Shown: positions 10,795 through 20,466 of the stretch, one piece after another | Numbering within the stretch: the first letter of the stretch is position 1 | Layout of the letters: each line of letters opens with the position of its first letter | DNA from: Notolepis coatsorum | Lineage: Eukaryota; Chordata; Actinopteri; Aulopiformes; Paralepididae | DNA: 64,000 nucleotides | Assembly: GCA_963971535.1 (NCBI GenBank) | Contig: OZ020585.1 | Span: 156,054,701-156,118,700, forward strand | Reading direction: 5' to 3' | Notes under the pieces: model-generated | Told to the model about the DNA's origin: nothing | Seen by the model: only the letters and a program-made list of their open reading frames with translations | Database searches by the model: none | Program-made: the position numbers and the translations under genes

Positions 10795-10980
10795 TTGATT
10801 GATTGATTGAAAACTTTATTAACAGATTGCAGAATGGGTACAATACAGTACAGCTCAATACACACAACTGCTAAGAGGATGCAGACCAGAAAAAGACGTT
10901 CATCTTGTTTACATCAGGGTCCTCCATTTTCAATTCATCAAGCTATTTATGACATACAAGACATACAAATATACAGTACA
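10795..10980 (-). mobile_element. LINE 3' tail with (TCAA)n end, antisense copy
   Basis: (attg)n followed by aaaactttattaacagattg and about 170 bp matches, in reverse complement, the 3' end of the LINE at 18385-20158 (aatctgttaataaacttttc then (tcaa)n). Related tails are at 45285-45360, 58075-58995 and 62930-63120. It carries no coding sequence. Confidence 0.85.
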
Positions 10981-11005
10981 GTAGTAGTAGTAGTAGTAGT
11001 AGTAG
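10979..11005 (+). repeat. (TAG)n microsatellite, left half
   Basis: A run of gta/tag triplets interrupted by the solo LTR at 11006-11903; it resumes at 11904-11950. Confidence 0.95.
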
Positions 11006-11902
11006 TGTGAGGATTGGCTCGTTCCCCGCCACACGCTTCTTCAAGGTACTGTGTTGATTGGTGCATTCCCCGCCACACGCTTCAGGAGCGATTACCAATT
11101 CCATCACGCACCTGTCGTAGTTTGTGATTAGCGCTCCAGAGGCTTCATATACTCGGACCTTCTTTCAATCGTTGTCGGGTCGTTTTGATTACTACTGCTA
11201 CTGCCTGTCTTCCCCCCGTTGTTGTGCCTCGTCTACTTTCCCTCCAGGACATCTTTGGATCGCCGCTGGTGAATATCTTGATCATCCGTTTGGAGCTGCG
11301 CCGCGTTGCCCGCTTTACGCGTTTGCGCTTTGGTGAGTTTTGGAAACAAACCTTTTTGGATTATCTGTTTTTGTGTGTTTGGATAACACTGAAGAAATAC
11401 CGTTTTTGTTTTGTACTGGACTCAGCTAAATTGTGTGTTTGGATAACACTGAAGAAGTACGGTTTTGTTTTGTACTGGACTCAGCTAAATTGTGTGTTTG
11501 GATAACACTGAAGAAGTACCGTTTTGTTTTGTACTGGACTCAGCTAACTTGTGTGTAGTTTACACCGAAGATCAAGTCACTTGTATTTCATACTGGACTC
11601 AGCTAAGGGAGGACTGAACTGCACTGCCTCTGTGTACTGTTGGACTGTTGTTGATCTCTCTCTCTCTCTCCGTTTCCACTCCGAGTTGGATCTGGGAGTA
11701 TCTGCCTACGCCGATTCCCCACCTCTAACACCGGGAGGATCTGCAGAGCCGCAGACAACTCTGCCGAAGGCATTCTCCTTTTTTGTTGATTCAGATTTGT
11801 TATTTGGCTCTTTTTGATTCTGTAATAAATACGCCCTAGTGTTTGGCTAACTCTGAACTACCTGTCTGTGCCGTGCTGTTGAGGTCGGTTTCAAACCCTA
11901 AC

Positions 11903-11903
<1 letters not shown>
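11006..11903. mobile_element. Solo LTR inserted in a TAG microsatellite
   Basis: The segment starts TGTGAGGATTGGCTC, ends CAAACCCTAACA, and is flanked on both sides by the TAG array, consistent with a 5-bp agtag duplication. An AATAAA is at 11824-11829. There is no internal coding region, so this is a single LTR left by recombination between two LTRs. The superfamily is not certain; a Ty3/Gypsy-like element is the most likely source. Short open frames inside are chance. Confidence 0.7.
11371..11606 (+). repeat. ~60-bp tandem repeat inside the solo LTR
   Basis: Three full and one diverged copy of a ~60-bp unit containing ttgtgtgtttggataacact and tgtactggactcagctaa. Tandem direct repeats of this size in an LTR often hold regulatory sites; that role here is only inference. 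Confidence 0.9.
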
Positions 11904-11949
<46 letters not shown>

Positions 11950-11993
11950 AGACTGCTAGTTTACTAGTAGATGATTTTACATAGAGGTAATTA

Positions 11994-12039
<46 letters not shown>
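11904..12039 (+). repeat. (TAG)n, minisatellite unit and (ATTG)n
   Basis: The TAG array resumes (11904-11950), then one unit of the ~40-bp minisatellite (11950-11985), then a long (attg)n run (11988-12038). The run ends in gaaaac, the start of the antisense (TCAA)n-tailed LINE, and there the DIRS element begins, so DIRS appears to have inserted just inside a LINE tail. Confidence 0.85.
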
Positions 12040-12241
12040 AACGATAGGTTATGTATATAACCTAGTTATATGAGTACTGGCTGAGCGTCCCGCTCTTAAG
12101 CCCTATCGAGATACCCCTTATCTCATGTACCTATTGTACTCCATCACGGAAAAAACACATACACCCACACCTGACCGGGTCCCGCCTCTATGGAGGCGCA
12201 GCCTATAAGACCATAACCATGGTCACCAATACACCCTTCCT
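12040..12241. repeat. DIRS-1 left terminal repeat
   Basis: It starts aacgataggttatgtatata. The part from 12095 is the inverse of the right terminal repeat at 17453-17599. The first 20 or so bases closely match the outer end of the second DIRS element at 54899 (aacgataggttatgtctata). Confidence 0.9.
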
Positions 12242-12292
12242 CGCCAAAATCCCGTTCCAGTAAAAGATCCCTCAAAAGGGAACTCAGGGCCG

Positions 12293-12408
12293 CTTAAGAG
12301 CGGGACGCTCAGCCAGTACTCATATAACTAGGTTATATACATAACTTATCGTTATATATTCATACTTGGCTTATCGCGTCCCGCTCTTAAGCCCTATCGA
12401 GATATGGG
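12293..12408. repeat. DIRS-1 internal complementary region
   Basis: 12293-12353 is the reverse complement of the left outer end (61 bp, about one mismatch). It is followed at 12354-12408 by a sequence with gcgtcccgctcttaagccct that should be the complement of the now missing right outer end. This two-part arrangement is the template DIRS elements use to complete their ends on a circular intermediate. Confidence 0.85.
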
Positions 12409-12628
12409 TTAGAGCGGACGCGAGGCCCGACAGATGTACCCCCTGAGGACCCGTAAGCCCACATCAAGGGGTTTGGGGAGCCCTGTCACCCCATCCTTCC
12501 TAATGAAGGGGGGGCGCAGTCAACTCCACCTGAGTGCGAGCAAGAGGGAACTAGAACCCCTTGAACACACAGCACAGGCGGAACCAAGTGTAACCTAACA
12601 CACTGTGGCCCATACCCACACACTCCTG

Positions 12629-13690
12629 CTACCCTACCAAAGGACGGGAAGCAGGAAAGGCCACAGACCCCAGAACCGCCTGGGAGACAGAACCCCCGGT
12701 CATGTCCATGAGGTAAAACCTTACAAAGGGGCCCGGGGAGGACCATGAAGCTGCAGCACAGATGTCCTCCACCGAGGCCCCACCCAGGAGAGCGGCAGAG
12801 GCAGCCACCCCACGAGTGGAGTGCGCCCTGATGCCTCCAGGGGGATCCTGCCCAGCCAATGTGTAGCAGAGGGCAATGCCCTCGCACAACCAATGGGACA
12901 GGCGCTGTTTCGACAGTGCCTTACCGGCACGAGAACCACCGTAACAGACAAAAAGCTGATCGGTAACCCTGAGGTCCTGAGTACGGCTGAGGTAAATTCC
13001 CAAAGCACAGACCGGACATGACAGGTGAACTCACTAGCGTGAGGAGGAGGACGAAACGCCTGAACCACAATATCCCGGGAGCGGAAGGAACTCCGGATAT
13101 TCTTAGGCATGCAAGCAGGATTAGGTCGCAGAGTGGCACCGCAATCGGCCCGAAAAGACAGGCACTCTGGACGTACCGAGAGAGCACAGAGCTCACCCAC
13201 GCGTTTAGCGGAAGTGACAGCCAGCAGGAACGCGGTCTTGAAAGACAGCCGTTCCAACGGCGCCTGCTCGAACGGCTCAAACGGGGCCAAGGACAACCGA
13301 CCGAGGACCAATTGAAGATCCCAAGTCGGAGCCAAGGAGCATTGCACCGGCTTAACGCATCGAGCGCCAAGCAGGAAACGCTTCACAAGAGGGTGGCTGA
13401 ACAAGACAGTCCCCTCAATTCCCTCATGATAGGAGGATATAGCCGCCAAATATACCCTCACAGTCGAAGCCGACAGTCTACCAAGAAGAGACTGGAGATA
13501 ACTCAGAACAGCATCCAGGGGGCAGGAGACTGGGTCCCGGCCCCCCGCCTTACACCACTCTTGGAATGCACGCCATCTGCCCGCGTAAAGCGCGACAGTG
13601 GAGGGAGCATGTGCATTCCGGATGGTATCAACCACCGAAGGGTCCATCCTCTCCAGACTCACCCTCCCACCAGCCACACCAACAGTCATT
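12629..13690 (-). pseudogene. DIRS-1 tyrosine recombinase, frameshifted
   Basis: On the minus strand 13690-13050 reads the recombinase N-terminal domain (HAPSTVALYAGRWRAFQEW) and the first catalytic Arg region (TSAKRVGELCAL, about 13220). A second frame (13003-12629) carries the HxxR box (HSTRGVAAS, about 12812-12826) and the nucleophile region (FVRFYLMDM, about 12700-12726). These are the conserved R...HxxR...Y residues of tyrosine recombinases, which insert the circular cDNA. The frameshift between the Arg and HxxR boxes inactivates this copy. Confidence 0.85.
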
Positions 13691-14774
13691 GGCCCTTTAA
13701 CATCGGGTACTGGAACAGTGACCCGTCGTGCTGTGAGAGGGCCGTCGCCGACCAAAGAATGACCCAAGGAGGAGCGACCAGAAGCTGGATCAAGACCGGG
13801 AACCACACTGCCGTGCCCCGGTCCGGCGCGACCAGGATCACCGTCCTGCGCTCCCTCCGTATCCGCTCCAACAGCTGACTCAACAGCTGTACAGGAGGAA
13901 AGGCGTACAGAAGACCGGGCGGCCATGGAAAGGTCGAGAAGGCATCCAACCCCAAGGGGGGATGATCTGCTCGACTGAGCGAGAACCACAAGGGGCACTT
14001 GTGAGAGCGTCGGCACACAAACAGATCTACCGAGGCCTCCCCGAACCGATCCCAGATCTGTCTGACTATGTCGGGGCGGAGTTCCCATTTGTCGTAATGA
14101 GGACCACCCCGAGACATCATATCCGCGCCCATATTCTCTGTACCAGGAATATGGAGCGCCCTCAGACTGCGCAGCCTGCGGGATGCCCATAGCCAAAGTT
14201 CGACCGCCGCCCGGAGCAGGCGGATGGAATGAGTTCCACCCTGCCTGTTGATATACGCCGCTGCCGTCATACTGTCTGTCCTGACCAAAACGTGTTTGCC
14301 TACCACCAGGTGGTCGAACCGTTTGAGGACCAGGAGGACCGCCTTCAATTCCAACACATTGATATGCGGGGTAGATGGGCCAGCACGAACCTCCGTCCAG
14401 CTGCCCCCCACTGCGTGGGTCCGACACGTCCCTCCCCAACCCGTGAGAGAGGCGTCGGTGAAGACCGTGACGTGTGAGCGCCTGCTGCCCATGGGGACCC
14501 CAATGGTGAGGATACCCAGCCTCCTCCAGTGGGCGAGATCTCCCCATATCGACAAAGGAACCGTCAACCGTTTCCATTTGTCCCTCACCGGATCTATTCT
14601 CATAGAGAGAAACCACCTCTGTATCCTCCTCAGGAAGAGGAGGCCAAGAGGAACCACCGTGTGAGCAGATGCCATCATGCCGAGCAGACGCATCACTTGC
14701 AGCGCCGTGACCATCCCTCCCAGACGGAAACCCCAGAGCATGTGACACCTGGCGCTGCTCCGAGATGGTTGCAA
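13686..14774 (-). pseudogene. DIRS-1 RNase H and MT-like region
   Basis: This minus-strand frame differs from the RT frame upstream. RNase H is shown by VTVFTDASLTGWGG (about 14470-14430), an ELKAVLLVL helix, RTDSMTAAAYI, and HIPGTENMGADMMSRG. The downstream part (VDLFVCRRSHKCPLWFSL ... LLYAFPPVQLL) matches the methyltransferase-like region that vertebrate DIRS elements carry between RNase H and recombinase. The role of that region in the element is not established. Confidence 0.8.
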
Positions 14775-15618
14775 TCATGGGCCTTGACCTCAACGTCAAG
14801 CCCAAGTACTCCACCTGTTGACTGGGAAGAGGCGTACTCTTCTTCCAATTCACAGCAAAACCCAGGCTGGTGAGGAATTCCACCACCAGCCTGGTATGAG
14901 ACCTGGCAACCTCCTCCGAACGACTGAGGAGTAGAATGTCGTCGAGATAGAATAGAACTCGTATCCCCCGACGACGTAAAGGCTCCAGCGCAGTCGCCAC
15001 GCACTTGGTGAATGTGCGGGGAGCCAGAGAATAACCGAACGGCATCCTCTGGTACTCGTACGCTACGCCCTGAAACAGGAACCGTAGGAACTTCCTGTGA
15101 GGAGGGAAAATCGGGACGTGAAAATACGCATCCTTCAGGTCTATGGAGGTGAACCAGTCTCCCCTTCTGACAGCAAGCAGAAGGAGTTTGACGGTCAACA
15201 TTCTGAACGGTCTCGCTACATGCAACCGATTGAATGCGGACAGATCCAGTATAGGTCTGACCCCCCCTGTTTTCTTGGGTACCAGAAAATAACGGGAGTA
15301 GACGCCTGACATCGCGTCCTCTCTCGGAACCACAACGACGGCCTGCTTCGCCAACAGAGATTGGATCTCGTCGGCCAGGGCTGTCACTGCATCTGACCCT
15401 GACAATAGGGTCGGCACCAAACCTGAGAACGGAGGGTGGGGTTGTGCGAACTGCAACACAAGCCCCTGCCTCAACGTTCTCTCCATCCACCCCACAAGAT
15501 GGCATTCTTGTCGCCATATGTGAAAATAATCCCACAGCGCACCCGCCGTCAACTGACGCTGGGCCGCAAGGAACAGTAGATAGTTGGCCCGGTCCCTCCC
15601 GCTGTGCGACGCACCCAA
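14770..15618 (-). pseudogene. DIRS-1 reverse transcriptase
   Basis: The minus-strand frame reads SRYFLVPKKTGGVRPILDLS, then SIDLKDAYFHVPI with the first catalytic aspartate, RMPFGYSLAPRTFTK, and the catalytic FYLDDILLLS box at about 14955-14926. All expected RT blocks are present in order. The open frame starts at a TTG after upstream frameshifts, so no true start is visible; the RT is followed by a frameshift into RNase H. It copied the element's RNA to DNA. Confidence 0.9.
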
Positions 15619-17401
15619 GGGGGGACCCCGACAGAAAGGGCCGGTTTGATACGGGAGAAGCTGTCATCAAACTGGTTGACACACACCCCCCCCCCTGAAC
15701 ACCCCTCTAGCGCATGCTGAGGAGTTGTTCCGCAGCTAGACACACTAGGCATGAGGACCCCATGGGCTCCTACACGCCGAAGCCCTGCAGTGATATTGCT
15801 ACCACCCAAATCACGCTCGCCTCTTCTTTGCAGACCACTGCCGCTGTGACGGGAGTGGGAGGCATCAGCGCGATACCCCGCCTGGCGAAGGCGAGGCCGG
15901 GGTAACCCTTGCTGTGCATTCAACAGAAGAGGCCTCGAGTCCCCCTGCTGACCACTGTAGCTAGTGGCAGCTGTAACACCAGGCTCATCCAACACACAAC
16001 GTGTGGTGCAGGAACCACGCGACAGAACATTCTCACGGACAGACCCAGTCTCAGCCATCAACTGGGTGTCAGCCCCTGTCCCCATGAGAAGCGAAGAATG
16101 GGACCGCATGCGCTTCAAGGAAGGTTCGCGGCCCGCAGCCAAAGGAGAACGATCAGAGCCCCGCTTCCGTGGGTAACAGAGAGAGGGTTGAACGGGGAGC
16201 GGGCTGCTCGCGGCAAAGTGACGACGGCTTGTTTTACCAAACTCGAATTCACCCAAAATGGCCGATCCCTCGGCCGCCAAGGCTGTCGGCCTTGTGGGAC
16301 CCTGTTGACTCTCCACCCAGGGCACCACTGGCGGGGGAAACATGGCCGCCTGTCGAGGATCTCGCCACAGTCGTTGACGAGACCGTGCTCCCACCTCTGG
16401 CTGCACAGCGTGAGGCGTGTAGGACCCAGATCAACAACCGCCTGCGCCTCCACAGAATGCCCAAAAAGACTATCTGTGGAAAAAGGAGTCGTGAGGAGAG
16501 AAAACCTATCCTCTTCCCCAAGAGGAGATTGCTCCAACCAAACATGCCTAACAACCAACGTTGATAGCATCCTAATCCTCCCCGCAGTTATAGCTTGCGA
16601 CTGAGTCAAGATCTCTATAACACCACAAACATGAACCATGTTTACAATGTCGGCTGGACCCATAGTCCTACTACCCGACGCCAATGTGGATAGGAAACTA
16701 GCCAGCTGAGCCATAACACTGGCCGCCGCTAAATACCATCCTGCAGCAGTATAACACTCATCCGTCCATACTGCCACCCTCCGAGCCGATTCGCTGTCAA
16801 GCATCGGCCGGGTGGGACGTCGTTCATCCCCGCCGGAGCACAGGAACAAAGCTACCTGGCTACATAGCCACGGTACACCCGGCCTGCACCCTGTTGTTAG
16901 CCCGTTTACCTGTAAAAAAGGTAAATAGGACTCAGCGAAACCCCCCACATTAACAACCGACTGACCTTCATCAATGAAGCTGGTAAGAGGAGGGAAAAGC
17001 GGCATCCCGCGGCGGGGATTATTAGAACAACGACCCATTTCAGCGTCAACGTTAGCATTAGCAGTAGTAGCAGTAGTAGCATTAGCGTTAGCAGCGTGCT
17101 CCAGGATTGCCAGGAAAACGTCCACTGCAGTGGAACGATCACCAAGCCACCCCGGCCCTGGCGCCGAAACATACTCCACAGCATTACCAATACCGACATT
17201 GATGCCTAATGACACAGGCCTTACCTTTGTACAAGCCGACTTGATAGCCAAACCTTGTACGCTGCCCCTTGGTCTGCCGCCGTCAGACGAGGAAACATCA
17301 GCACAGGCCCAATGTGTCGCTGAAACATGCTTCGAAGATGCCAGGGGCAAGCAAACCTCCGGTAAGCTTTCAACATTACGCAATTTCTCCAATCTTTTCA
17401 T
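15549..17401 (-). pseudogene. DIRS-1 gag-like ORF, frameshifted
   Basis: An ATG at 17401 opens a frame that runs to 16115. Up to about 16420 it resembles the gag-like ORF of the second DIRS element at 60093-61373: both have a WLEQ motif after a leucine-rich segment (LVVRHVWLEQ here, LGQRHLWLEQ there). The continuation shifts to another frame (about 16420-15549), reading a proline/arginine-rich tail. DIRS gag-like proteins are thought to bind element RNA. I see no zinc knuckle. Confidence 0.7.
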
Positions 17402-17452
17402 ACCGCTAGTTACATAAGGTGCACTGCATCCGATATGATGGAACGAAAATAG

Positions 17453-17599
17453 AGGAAGGGTGTATTGGTGACCATGGTTACGGTCTTATAGGCTGCGCCT
17501 CCATAGAGGCGGGACCCGGTCAGGTGTGGGTGTATGTGTTTTTTCCGTGATGGAGTACAATAGGTACATGAGATAAGGGGTATCTCGATAGGGCTTAAG
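17453..17599. repeat. DIRS-1 right terminal repeat, truncated
   Basis: Reverse complement of 12095-12241. It ends at cttaag, where the left copy continues with the reverse of aacgatagg...gagcg; so the outer ~60 bp is lost. The break coincides with a TTAA followed by gggagacactgcaggtg. Confidence 0.9.
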
Positions 17600-18240
17600 G
17601 GGAGACACTGCAGGTGAATAGGGTAAAAAAATTAACTAATAGATATCACAATGAAACTTCCCCAGTTGATTACTTATATTAAGACAAGACTTTTTTGTAT
17701 TACAAGTCTTCTGAAATTGTATGTTTAAATATGCAAATGAGGCATGATCTACTTAAATATGCACTAATTTGCATATAATTCCAGGACAGAAATCTGAACA
17801 TTGGATAAAGCAATTTTCAAAATTATAGTTTAATTTTGTTGACATATTAGAGCCAAAGGTTATTACAGAGGGGATTTTGGATATCTCTTTTTATCACTCC
17901 ATAAATCAGAAAATACTTTTTTTTAATTTTTATGGTAAAATTCCATATTTCGCCATGTTTTTAGGAATAAAATGTGATATAAATCAGGGTATGAATGCGA
18001 TATCAACAAACCCTTCTGTAAATACCTTCAGAACATAGATATGAATAGAACTGGAAGGTTTGGTGTATGTGAGTGCTACTGAAGTGGAGATTTCTGGCTC
18101 AGAGTATGAGGAAAAACTCTTAAAACTCATTTTTGGGAAAACGCCTTCAAAGTTCTGTATTGTAAAATGCCATACTTTTTTTTTAAACAGATATTTACAA
18201 ACACAATACCTAATCAAACCATTAGTAATAGACAACCTAA
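17600..18240 (+). mobile_element. Possible TTAA-class DNA transposon fragment
   Basis: The sequence starts gggagacactgcaggtgaat directly after a TTAA within the DIRS right repeat, a target used by piggyBac and Kolobok-type elements. The rest is AT-rich, without coding capacity, and I cannot find a matching inverted right end. A short minus-strand open frame here has no recognisable similarity. It could instead be unrelated host sequence joined by deletion. Confidence 0.35.
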
Positions 18241-18254
18241 ACACATGCCTGATA

Positions 18255-18384
18255 ACTGAATAATAATAATAATGATGTTATTGAACTGAACAGAACTACA
18301 CACAGGCTACACAGGCTAGTTGTAGTAGTTGTAGTAGTAGTAGTAGTAGTAGTAGTCGTAGTCGTAGTAGTAGGACTGCTAGTT
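18255..18384 (+). repeat. Simple repeats and half a minisatellite unit
   Basis: (ata)n at 18259-18273, an imperfect (tag)n/(tcg) array at 18315-18372, then gactgctagttt (18374-18385), which is the left half of the ~40-bp minisatellite unit. The right half resumes after the LINE at 20159. Confidence 0.85.
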
Positions 18385-20158
18385 TCCATCTCGAAAGTCA
18401 TGGAAAAAATAGTATACGAACAGATCGAAAAGTACCTCGCGGAAAAAAATCTAATCTACGAATTCCAATCTGGCTTCAGAACATCCCACTCCACTGACAC
18501 ATGCCTTCTCTACTTGAACGACCACATCAAACAAGAGGTGGACGCGGGCAAATACTGCGGCATGGTCATGCTGGACCTACAAAAGGCCTTCAACACTGTC
18601 AATCACACCATTCTGATTGACAAGCTAAAAGCAATTGGTTTTGATAGTTTATCAGTGAGCTGGATACAATCCTACCTGGAGGGGAGGGAACAGATGGTGG
18701 AAGTAAACGGTACCCTATCCCCCCCCCTCACAGTGAGCTGTGGTGTTCCACAAGGAAGCATACTAGGACCGCTACTATTCCTAATTTATGCAAATGACAT
18801 GTCATCAGCTTGTGACTGCAACTTGTTCCTGTTTGCGGACGACTCAGCCCTGCTGGTCTCTGACAAGAACAAGTTACAGGTTGAAAAAGCCCTCAGCTCG
18901 GAACTAGGCAAAATCTGCATATGGCTCGCCGACAACAAACTATCATTACACATGGGCAAAACAGAGTCCATTCTCTTCGGTTCAAATAACAAACTCAGCA
19001 AGACCGACGGCTTCTCGGTTACAGTGGGTGACAATATTATCACAAGGAAAGATGAAATTACCTACCTGGGTTCCATCCTAGAGGCTAATCTTTCCTGTGA
19101 CAAAATGGCATCCAATGTAATAAAAAAAGTCAACCAACGAACGCGATTCTTGTACCGGATCTCCTCTCTGGTAAACAAGAATACCCTGAAGACTCTAGCA
19201 GGAGCACTCATTCAAGGGTACTACGACTATGCTTGCACCTCATGGTACCAAAGCACCTCAAAGGCACTAAAAAACAAATTACAAACATCTCAAAACAAGC
19301 TAGTCAGACTACTACTTGACCTGACTCCTAGAACCCACCTCACCCCTGCCCACTTTGACAACCTAGGATGGCTTAGAGTAGACGACAGAGTACAGCAACT
19401 TGCAATGGGCCTGGTCTACAAGATACACTACGCGACCAAGGTACCCATGTACATGTCAAAATACTTCCCAAAGGTCAGTGAATACCACGATCACAACACC
19501 AGAGGGAGCTCCACAAATCATGTAAAACCCAGATTCGGCTCAAACAAGGGACTAAACACGTTTCGCAATTATGCCACATCAATGTGGAACGCCCTGCCTA
19601 AAGCTGTAAAGGAATGTGAATCACTACCCACCTTCAAAAACACTCTCAAAAAACACCTACGTGAGACTGCAATTCGAAACTGGCCCCTACAAATGTCCTA
19701 ACCTAGTTGTACAGTAAATGACCAAGTAAGGCTTTGTCAATATTCCAATGTACAGTGTAAAATGTGTGTGTGTCCCCTACCCAACCCCCCCCCCCCCCCC
19801 CACCTCCAATGTACAGCCCTCACCCAACCCACCCAACCCCACCCCACCAACCTCCTCCAATGTACAGTTTCTACGCCAAATGTATATACACTCCTTTTCT
19901 GGACACTTTTGTATCACAAACAGTACTGTATTTGCAAATCTGATATGTCATAAATGTATAGATGTAGCAGTACTGTCTATCTGTATGTCATGTATGTCAT
20001 ATATGTTATGATGAATTGAAAATGGGGGACCCTGATGTAAACAAGACGAAAGTCTTTCTCTGGTCTGCATCCCCTTAACAATTGTATGTATTGAGATGTA
20101 CTGTACTGTACCCATTCTGCAATCTGTTAATAAACTTTTCAATCAATCAATCAATCAA
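18385..20158 (+). mobile_element. 5'-truncated jockey-superfamily LINE with (TCAA)n tail
   Basis: The element contains an RT frame from near 18385 to 19701, a 3' UTR with a poly-C run (about 19786-19802), and ends in aatctgttaataaacttttc plus (tcaa)n. It lies inside a minisatellite unit (left half ends at 18385, right half begins ttactagtagatg at 20159), so its borders are well fixed. The endonuclease region is absent because of 5' truncation. Several other tails of the family occur in the window. Confidence 0.9.
18400..19701 (+). CDS. LINE reverse transcriptase, partial but open
   Basis: An open frame of 433 codons plus about five upstream. It reads the RT domain from FQSGFRTSHSTDTCLL through MLDLQKAFNTVNH (first catalytic Asp), SCGVPQGSILGPLLFLIY, and LFLFADDSALLVS (catalytic FADD) to the thumb and C-terminal region, ending WNALPKAVKE...LKKHLRE. 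No stop or frameshift interrupts it, so the copy is young or was recently active before truncation. The ATG at 18400 is an internal methionine and not the family start. It cannot retrotranspose alone, because the endonuclease is missing. Confidence 0.85.
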   Translation: MEKIVYEQIEKYLAEKNLIYEFQSGFRTSHSTDTCLLYLNDHIKQEVDAGKYCGMVMLDLQKAFNTVNHTILIDKLKAIGFDSLSVSWIQSYLEGREQMVEVNGTLSPPLTVSCGVPQGSILGPLLFLIYANDMSSACDCNLFLFADDSALLVSDKNKLQVEKALSSELGKICIWLADNKLSLHMGKTESILFGSNNKLSKTDGFSVTVGDNIITRKDEITYLGSILEANLSCDKMASNVIKKVNQRTRFLYRISSLVNKNTLKTLAGALIQGYYDYACTSWYQSTSKALKNKLQTSQNKLVRLLLDLTPRTHLTPAHFDNLGWLRVDDRVQQLAMGLVYKIHYATKVPMYMSKYFPKVSEYHDHNTRGSSTNHVKPRFGSNKGLNTFRNYATSMWNALPKAVKECESLPTFKNTLKKHLRETAIRNWPLQMS

Positions 20159-20210
20159 TTACTAGTAGATGATTTTACATAGAGAGGAAAAGACTGCTGA
20201 AACCGTTCTA
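20159..20210 (+). repeat. Resumed ~40-bp minisatellite unit
   Basis: Reads ttactagtagatgattttac then atagagaggaaaagactgct, continuing the unit cut at 18385. Confidence 0.8.
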
Positions 20211-20229
20211 CTGAAGTGAAATATCCCTT

Positions 20230-20466
20230 TAACTTCACGGGGACGCGCGCACACACACGGTCCCGAGAAAAGACGATCACGTGATCTCTGTGAGCCAATT
20301 AGATTTTAACCACCTATGCGCGCGCGCTCCTGGTCGAATCACACTATCACAGCGGCTCTGCGAGGGAGGAGGAGACACCCCGCTAACACGCTGCTAGCAT
20401 CCCAGCTAACACCCCGGCTAACCGTCCTCCTCACAGCAACAACAACATCACGGACAAAATAACACA
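20230..20466 (+). promoter_or_regulatory. sumo3: sumo3 promoter and 5' UTR region
   Basis: A CpG-rich stretch (gcgcgcgc at about 20319-20328, further CG pairs to 20450) immediately precedes the sumo3 ATG. A CCAAT box in forward orientation is at 20294-20298 (gagccaatta). No TATA box is seen, which fits a broadly expressed housekeeping gene. The transcription start cannot be placed exactly. Confidence 0.55.

Larger units (their letters stand above)
9495..10795 (+). repeat. Degenerate ~40-bp dispersed minisatellite (gactgctagtttactagtag)
   Basis: Diverged copies of a unit reading roughly gactgctagtttactagtag, then atgactttacatagaggtaa, occur at 9500, 9768, 10150, 10190, 10215, 10535, 10575, 10620, 10650, 10690, 10720 and 10755. 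Unique or transposon sequence separates some copies. The stretch 9800-10150 contains only AT-rich sequence in which I see no feature. The repeat reappears at 11950 and 20159, bracketing all insertions between. Confidence 0.8.
12040..17599 (-). mobile_element. DIRS-type retrotransposon 1
   Basis: A DIRS element read on the minus strand, in the order gag-like, RT, RNase H with MT-like region, tyrosine recombinase. It has inverted terminal repeats: 12095-12241 matches the reverse complement of 17453-17599. The left outer 61 bp (12040-12100) is repeated in inverse at 12293-12353, forming part of an internal complementary region. The right end stops at cttaag (17594-17599), about 60 bp short of the end predicted from the internal region. 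Several frameshifts make it non-autonomous. DIRS elements use a tyrosine recombinase and leave no target duplication. Confidence 0.9.

Noticed and set aside
13018-13878. 286-codon + strand frame opposite the DIRS-1 recombinase
   Set aside because: It lies antisense to clear recombinase and RNase H coding sequence and has no recognisable domain.
12721-15618. A single 965-residue DIRS polyprotein
   Set aside because: RNase H lies in another frame (13686-14774) and the recombinase C-terminus in a third (12629-13003), so the long frame is only partly meaningful, and its start codon is a TTG.
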